Source: Rapidithrix thailandica | Lineage (GTDB): Bacteria; Bacteroidota; Bacteroidia; Cytophagales; Flammeovirgaceae | NCBI RefSeq assembly: GCF_039710355.1 | Contig: NZ_JBDKWZ010000024.1 | Coordinates: 1 to 64,000, forward strand | DNA length: 64,000 nt | Direction: 5' to 3' | Shown: piece after piece, positions 59,422 through 64,000 of the stretch | Layout of the letters: each line of letters starts with the position of its first letter | Position numbering within the stretch: the first letter of the stretch is position 1 | Translations under genes and position numbers: made by a program | The notes under the pieces: generated by a model | Database searches by the model: none | What the model saw: only the letters and a program-made list of their open reading frames with translations | Told to the model about the DNA's origin: nothing

Positions 59422-62244
59422 TTAACTTTTAGAATTGCCAAAGTTTCGCAAGTTATAGGTAAATGTCAGCATATAGTATTGTTGTAAGATTTCCGTTCTG
59501 GAATCCTCTATGTAGGCATTGGTGACATTTCGTTGAATGTTTTGGTTTTGATCCAGGAGATCAAATACCGTGAGTTTTACTTCCGCCCGGTTGTTTTTGG
59601 TAAATTTAAATCCGGCACTCATGTTCCATAGAAAGTAGGATTGGTTCATATCTTCCGAAAGCCCGCTATAAAATTGATGATTGAGATTGTTGTCAAAAAA
59701 CAGGGTTTTCCAAAAATTCCAGTAAAACTTCAACCCGGTCTTTTGCATATAGTAATTGTTGTTCAGGCTTTCTTGCAGACTGTTGCGTACGATGTTGTAA
59801 TTGGCTGTAGTTGACAATGTGAAATCCACCTTTTCATTGATATTACTACTCAATACCAAGCCTTGGCTCAGGTTGGTGGTAAAGGTCTCGTTTAACTCCT
59901 CGTTCAAGATATTAGGCGAATTTGAAAAGCTGACCGAAGTATTCATGTTCAGGTTGCTTTTGATGGGTTTCAGATAAAAGCCATAGGCAAAAAAGGACCG
60001 TACATTCCAGGAACCGTTCAAGTTGACAGGTTGAGAGTACTGTCCTCCGGCCAACAGGGATTGACCGTTGATCACCGTATCCTGCTGTACAAAAGTGGTT
60101 TTGTTTCCAATGTAATCGTTGGTAAGGGTGGTGTGAACCATCGCAATCAAGCTGGTCGATTTTTCCGGATTGATTTTCCGGAAGCTGAGCGAGAGTGTAT
60201 GAGCATAGGATTGGTCCAAGGCCGGGTTACCCAGAGAGAGTTGTAAGGGGTTCGCATTGTTGACCACATCCTGTAATTGAGAGATGGACGGTTGACTGGT
60301 TCTTGTGCGATACATTAAGCGCAAATGACTTTGTTTATCAAAACGCACCCGGAGCATCATACGGGGTAAAAGATTCGTATAGCTGCGGTCCATTCCGAAT
60401 GCATCCGGAAGGGTTTTTTCATTTTCCAAAGAAGCATGTTGGTATGAAACATTGGCCATAAACATTAATTTACCGGTTCTTATCCGGTATCCCAGGCCTG
60501 CTCGTTGAGTAAAATAATCATTTTCAAATACATTACTCAAGGTAGAATCTAAGAGAGTATATCCCTCCGAAATCGCTTCAAACTGATACGCTCTTTTGTC
60601 GGATGAACTATTGTTATTTCCAAAGGAATATTCAACCTGCAAACTTCCTGTTTTGCCAATAGGCTCCGTATACGAAACATTGGTATTATAGGAAAAGCTA
60701 TTGCTCCGGGAGTCGGTTAATTGATTGACCGTATCGGCAACATCCGTCTTCAGGTTTTGATTTAAGGACCAAAGTTGGCTCTCTCCGTCTTTATTATCCC
60801 AGGTAGTATTTAAGCGCACTGAAAAAGTACGGCCGCGTTTGGCAAATTTATGTCTGAGCAATAGTAAATTAGAGATATTGTAACCGGACATTTCCGAGGA
60901 AGACCGGTTAAGCGCCTGGCTTAAGAGTTGTCCGTCTTGCAGACGATTGAGTCCGGTAAATTCTCCTTCGGCATTGTTGGATTGAAAGTTCAGGCTGGGC
61001 CGGAGTAACACGGAAGTCTGATCGCTGATTTTGTAATCCATTCGCAAGTTAAAGCGATGGTTGAAATTATTACTGTTGCCAAAGCTTTCTTCTTGATAAT
61101 ATTGACTGGAGTCTCCCGAAAACAGATACTCCCGCGACAGGACCTCTTTAGAGGTATTGGCCGAACGATTGTAAAAATAATTGGCGTTGATTTCAATTTT
61201 TTTGCCCCATTCGTCCTGAAAGTTGATGCCGAAAGCATCTGTGGTAGTGATCCCGTTTTGAGAACCGACCAGAAAGTCATTAGTACTGGCTCCCATCCCC
61301 CCACCTCTGCGGCCTCCTCCTCTGCCTCCGCCAAATCTGCGGGAGCCTCCCGAACCCACCACACCCAGTAAATCCTGGGTAGAAAAATTTTGCTGGTTCA
61401 CATTGTTCGTCATACCAATGACAGAAATGCGTTGTTTGCCATTGAAGAAGTTTAAATTGCCCCCCGCCATATACTTTTCATCCAAGCCACCACCAGCATA
61501 AATTTTTCCAAACTGACCGTTTCGCTTGTCTACCCGGGTGACGATATTGATTGTTTTGGACGTTTCCCCATCGTCAAAGCCTGTAAACTGGGCTTGTTCG
61601 CTTTTTTTGTCAAACACTTCAATTTTATCAATGACTTCGGCAGGCAGGTTTTTCAGTGCAATGTTCGGATCATTGCCAAAGAAGGGCTTTCCATCCACCA
61701 ATACCTGTTTTACATCCTCTCCGTTGGCTTTTACCGTGCCTCCATCAATCACAATCCCGGGCATTTTACCAATCAGGTTTTCCGCATCGGCATCGGGCCG
61801 GGTTTTAAAGGCATTGGCATTATACACCACCGTGTCACCTTTCACCTCTCCTACCGGAACTTTCCCCTCTACCTTCACCTCATCCAGTATTTTGGTATCT
61901 TCTTTCATAGGGATATTGCCAAGTTGCGGCTTGCTTACCGACTGAAATACTTTTTGGTACGTCTCATATCCTATATAGCTGACCTGTAACGTAAAAGGAG
62001 TGTCCGGTACTTTGGAAAAAACAAATACACCCTCTTGATCAGTGGTGACGGCGGCAAAAAGGGAGTCGTTTTCTACTTTGAGTAAAACCGATGCTCCTAC
62101 CAACGGTTCTTGGCTGGTAGCATCTACTAACCTGCCGTTGAGAGCCGGTTTTGAAGATTGGGCGCTTAGTTGTAAGGAAATACCCAGAAGCAACAGAGTC
62201 AACCAATGTTGGTAGAGGGGTAAAATGTGGCGATATTTGTTCAT
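59422..62244 (-). CDS. TonB-receptor-like outer-membrane beta-barrel protein (OMP_b-brl_3 type)
   Basis: The 940-aa protein has a signal peptide (about 1-28, LLLLGISLQLSAQ), a carboxypeptidase-regulatory-like domain (about 32-115; LNGRLVDATSQEPLVGASVL and TLQVSYIGYETYQK) and a plug-like domain (about 135-230; NLIGKMPGIVIDGGTVKANG, QVLVDGKPFFGNDP, IDKIEVFDKKSEQAQF). A barrel ending NFGNSK follows rather than a terminal Phe. A Gly/Arg stretch (about 298-316, GSGGSRRFGGGRGGGRRGGG) lies in an early barrel loop. Such proteins are numerous in Bacteroidota and transport or display unknown ligands. No SusD partner is adjacent. Confidence 0.85.
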   Translation of the reverse strand: MNKYRHILPLYQHWLTLLLLGISLQLSAQSSKPALNGRLVDATSQEPLVGASVLLKVENDSLFAAVTTDQEGVFVFSKVPDTPFTLQVSYIGYETYQKVFQSVSKPQLGNIPMKEDTKILDEVKVEGKVPVGEVKGDTVVYNANAFKTRPDADAENLIGKMPGIVIDGGTVKANGEDVKQVLVDGKPFFGNDPNIALKNLPAEVIDKIEVFDKKSEQAQFTGFDDGETSKTINIVTRVDKRNGQFGKIYAGGGLDEKYMAGGNLNFFNGKQRISVIGMTNNVNQQNFSTQDLLGVVGSGGSRRFGGGRGGGRRGGGMGASTNDFLVGSQNGITTTDAFGINFQDEWGKKIEINANYFYNRSANTSKEVLSREYLFSGDSSQYYQEESFGNSNNFNHRFNLRMDYKISDQTSVLLRPSLNFQSNNAEGEFTGLNRLQDGQLLSQALNRSSSEMSGYNISNLLLLRHKFAKRGRTFSVRLNTTWDNKDGESQLWSLNQNLKTDVADTVNQLTDSRSNSFSYNTNVSYTEPIGKTGSLQVEYSFGNNNSSSDKRAYQFEAISEGYTLLDSTLSNVFENDYFTQRAGLGYRIRTGKLMFMANVSYQHASLENEKTLPDAFGMDRSYTNLLPRMMLRVRFDKQSHLRLMYRTRTSQPSISQLQDVVNNANPLQLSLGNPALDQSYAHTLSLSFRKINPEKSTSLIAMVHTTLTNDYIGNKTTFVQQDTVINGQSLLAGGQYSQPVNLNGSWNVRSFFAYGFYLKPIKSNLNMNTSVSFSNSPNILNEELNETFTTNLSQGLVLSSNINEKVDFTLSTTANYNIVRNSLQESLNNNYYMQKTGLKFYWNFWKTLFFDNNLNHQFYSGLSEDMNQSYFLWNMSAGFKFTKNNRAEVKLTVFDLLDQNQNIQRNVTNAYIEDSRTEILQQYYMLTFTYNLRNFGNSKS

Positions 62245-62561
62245 ATTTCTTGTAAAGTTAGGCTAATTGCATAGCGATATGCCCGGAAGTATATTCCGTT
62301 GTGGATAAATCTCTTCCGGACTACCCGTCCGGAACAAGTTTATTTATGTGGCAAAGAATCAAAAACCTTGTTACAACCGGAAATTTATTCAATCAACGGC
62401 CGGAAAAACTCAACGTAATGCAGGTAGGAGGAGGGGGGATTGAATGGTAATGGTTTTACAATTTAGGTCTGAGCCGGGTGTAGGATGTGAATCGCTTTTA
62501 TCTGTATTTTTATTTCGAATGGTAGAGGGGTGTATATGCTTAATACGATTCTACTGCTTTT

Positions 62562-62606
62562 CGAATGTCGGGCCACCGAATGTCGGACCACCGAATGTCG
62601 GGCCAC
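62562..62606 (+). repeat. Short tandem repeat, 15-bp unit, three copies
   Basis: CGAATGTCGGGCCAC occurs at 62562-62576, again at 62577-62591 with one change (GGACCAC), and at 62592-62606. The 15-nt period keeps frame; in the plus-strand frame (62444-62668) it would read NVGPP repeated, but that frame has no other protein-like features. The rest of 62245-62719 shows no gene. Confidence 0.7.
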
Positions 62607-62719
62607 AATCATGTTATTTTGGGAACTCTAAACGGAGCCGCTTTACCGTCAAAAGGGCGGCCTATTAAAGGAGTATTTCCCGTTTAGTACAAAGAATGAC
62701 TGCTTTATTATAAAGCACA

Positions 62720-62750
62720 AAGCCCACATTAGAATGGAAAATGTGGGCTT
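62720..62750 (-). terminator. Terminator of the ABC-2 permease gene
   Basis: AAGCCCACATT / AATGTGGGCTT is a perfect 11-bp stem with a 9-nt loop, 28 bp after the permease stop. Confidence 0.75.
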
Positions 62751-62778
62751 CTTGACGTTAATTAAAATTTTCTAACGA

Positions 62779-64000
62779 TTAGTTTTTACGTTGGAAAAAT
62801 AAATAGCCTCCTGTCATTACCAATACTGTACTGAACAACAATTTTGTAATGCCCCCCAATACCAGGTCTGTGGCCGGTTTTGTCGTAAAGCGATGCGTGG
62901 GCAGTTTTTCATAATCCGCATGTGTAAACGGAAGTTGCCGAAACAAGAAGGGGTAATAAAACTCCTTGAGAGATACATGGTATTGCTCTATACTTTCCAT
63001 AAACTGTAAATGGCTGTCGAGGTCCGTACCGGCCAGAGCATTCAAAGCCGCTTGGGCATTGACCGGCAGGGAAAAACCGCTCAGGTCATAGGTCAGCGCC
63101 TGTCTTTTCTGTAAACCGGATTTATAGGCTTGCACCAAATCTTTTACCGCTTGATCTCCCATTTCGTGCATAGCATAATACCAGTGCCAGGAAAACCGAC
63201 CTTTAATAGGCGTATCGTCTGCCCATTGGGGGTAAAGCGCATAGAATTGTTGCATGGTTTCTTCTTTGGGTTTGTCCCAGCCACTGTGCATGGCCTCCCG
63301 CTGTTGGACGGTCAGATCAATGCCCTGGGGCAAAGGTTGGCTAACGGTCACGTATATGTTCATCAGGCTGGGTAACACCATGGTGAGCACCAACCATATT
63401 CCCAAGAGTATTACGGCATTGAAAGAAGAGTTTTTTCGCAGAGCAATCACCAAGAAGGTAGCCCCAAACCAGAAAAGACAGTAGAGCGTTACGACTAACA
63501 GCCAGAGTGCAATTCTGCCATCCGGAGAGATGCCCGCCCCGATAAAACCCAGGATGGAAAGCAGCCAGGCCATGCCCAAAACCAAGATGACCTGAAAGCC
63601 CAGCTTGGAAATGACCACCGTAGAAAGGCGAATGGGTTGTGACAATAATAAGGGTAAGGTGCCTCGCTCTTTTTCCTGAGACAATACATTATAACCCAGT
63701 GTGATAATGAATAAAGGAAAAAGATAAACCAGTACAAAGGCAAGGTCAAAATTCCCGCTTAACACTTTTAAAGGGTTGATGTTTTCCGTGTCGTAGAGTT
63801 GTGCCTGCAGGTTCAGCAAACGCAGCTTCAGGTAATAGGGGTTTACGTCCCGTTGCCCCAAGGCAAGGCCGGCCCAAGGCTGGGGTTGGTTTTGGGCAAA
63901 TACCGGAAAATAATAAGCAACAGTCCCGGCATCGGCCTCTCCGGGGTACTTTTTTTTGAGTTCTTCAATAGTATGTGTTTCCAACTGCTCCAGCTCCGCC
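62779..64000 (-). CDS. ABC-2 type transporter permease (DUF3526-like), 5' end outside the window
   Basis: The frame is open to the window edge, so only the C-terminal about 406 residues are seen. About six helices are visible in the pattern of ABC-2 permeases: FDLAFVLVYLFPLFIITLGY, VVISKLGFQVILVLGMAWLL, LLVVTLYCLFWFGATFLVIA, FNAVILLGIWLVLTMVLPSL and the last LLFSTVLVMTGGYLFFQRK. A long soluble insertion (QPLPQGIDLTVQQREAMHSG and ALAGTDLDSHLQFMESIEQY) is typical of the DUF3526 type. NVLSQEKERGTLPLLLSQPI matches the conserved cytosolic loop. The TTG at 63984 is not taken as start because the frame continues beyond it. Confidence 0.8.
   Translation of the reverse strand, partial: AELEQLETHTIEELKKKYPGEADAGTVAYYFPVFAQNQPQPWAGLALGQRDVNPYYLKLRLLNLQAQLYDTENINPLKVLSGNFDLAFVLVYLFPLFIITLGYNVLSQEKERGTLPLLLSQPIRLSTVVISKLGFQVILVLGMAWLLSILGFIGAGISPDGRIALWLLVVTLYCLFWFGATFLVIALRKNSSFNAVILLGIWLVLTMVLPSLMNIYVTVSQPLPQGIDLTVQQREAMHSGWDKPKEETMQQFYALYPQWADDTPIKGRFSWHWYYAMHEMGDQAVKDLVQAYKSGLQKRQALTYDLSGFSLPVNAQAALNALAGTDLDSHLQFMESIEQYHVSLKEFYYPFLFRQLPFTHADYEKLPTHRFTTKPATDLVLGGITKLLFSTVLVMTGGYLFFQRKN

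Noticed and set aside
62444..62668. 74-codon plus-strand frame containing NVGPP repeats
   Set aside because: The repeats come from a 15-bp DNA tandem repeat in a non-coding gap; the rest of the frame is not protein-like.

Overview
The window looks like a chromosome segment of a Bacteroidota bacterium, most likely a Cytophagales-type environmental species. Four things support this: outer-membrane receptors with an N-terminal carboxypeptidase-regulatory-like domain, many lipoproteins and secreted hydrolases, ECF sigma factors paired with membrane partners, and promoters of the Bacteroidota form TTG-N(17-21)-TAnnTTTG upstream of several genes. No rRNA operon, CRISPR array or intact prophage was seen. 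Gene families were assigned by reading motifs in the translations; no database search was run.

1-8100 is an accessory region. It is an array of broken RHS (polymorphic toxin) cassettes, all on the + strand. Three near-identical ends of the RHS core (933, 4205, 5774) each run into a different low-GC C-terminal tip. Each tip is followed at once by a small membrane or membrane-anchored protein that is the likely immunity partner (2047, 5133, 6922). An internally deleted IS630-family element sits between cassettes 1 and 2. The right end (7417-8100) holds two more RHS scraps alternating with three copies of a palindromic element. The likely role is a silent store of alternative toxin tips for a complete RHS gene lying to the left, outside the window.

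8100-17050 (minus strand): a lipoprotein, a threonine/serine dehydratase, an iron-uptake operon (siderophore-type TonB receptor, 71-aa protein, PepSY membrane protein) and a DPP4-type peptidase. 17390-21080 (+): a lipoprotein, a TerD-domain protein and a strange tract of tRNA-Arg-like fragments and hairpin tandem repeats. 21080-27580: an EEP-family phosphatase/nuclease and a small exopolysaccharide locus (TolC-like protein, Wzy-like polymerase, a 34-aa membrane peptide, glycosyltransferase, divergent Wzx flippase). 27700-33500: thioredoxin-like protein, cREC protein, a hydrolase/ECF sigma/anti-sigma operon, a decayed gene, and a nitroreductase divergent from an HxlR regulator with a clear palindromic operator.

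33500-40000 holds a non-coding stretch with two inverted-repeat elements, then a 155-aa protein and a 1677-aa DUF4132-type protein. 40300-44600: a pseudo-esterase with TPRs, an S41 protease and a nitronate monooxygenase-like lipoprotein. 44950-49000: a DNRLRE lipoprotein divergent from an ECF sigma/anti-sigma/outer-membrane barrel operon. 49100-56310: acyl hydrolase plus Pth2, a secreted Hint-domain protein, an AraC regulator, an ankyrin lipoprotein, an MFS exporter and a DUF4259 protein. 56400-64000 (minus): metallophosphoesterase, AraC plus NmrA-type reductase, a large TonB-receptor-like barrel, and an ABC-2 permease cut by the window edge.
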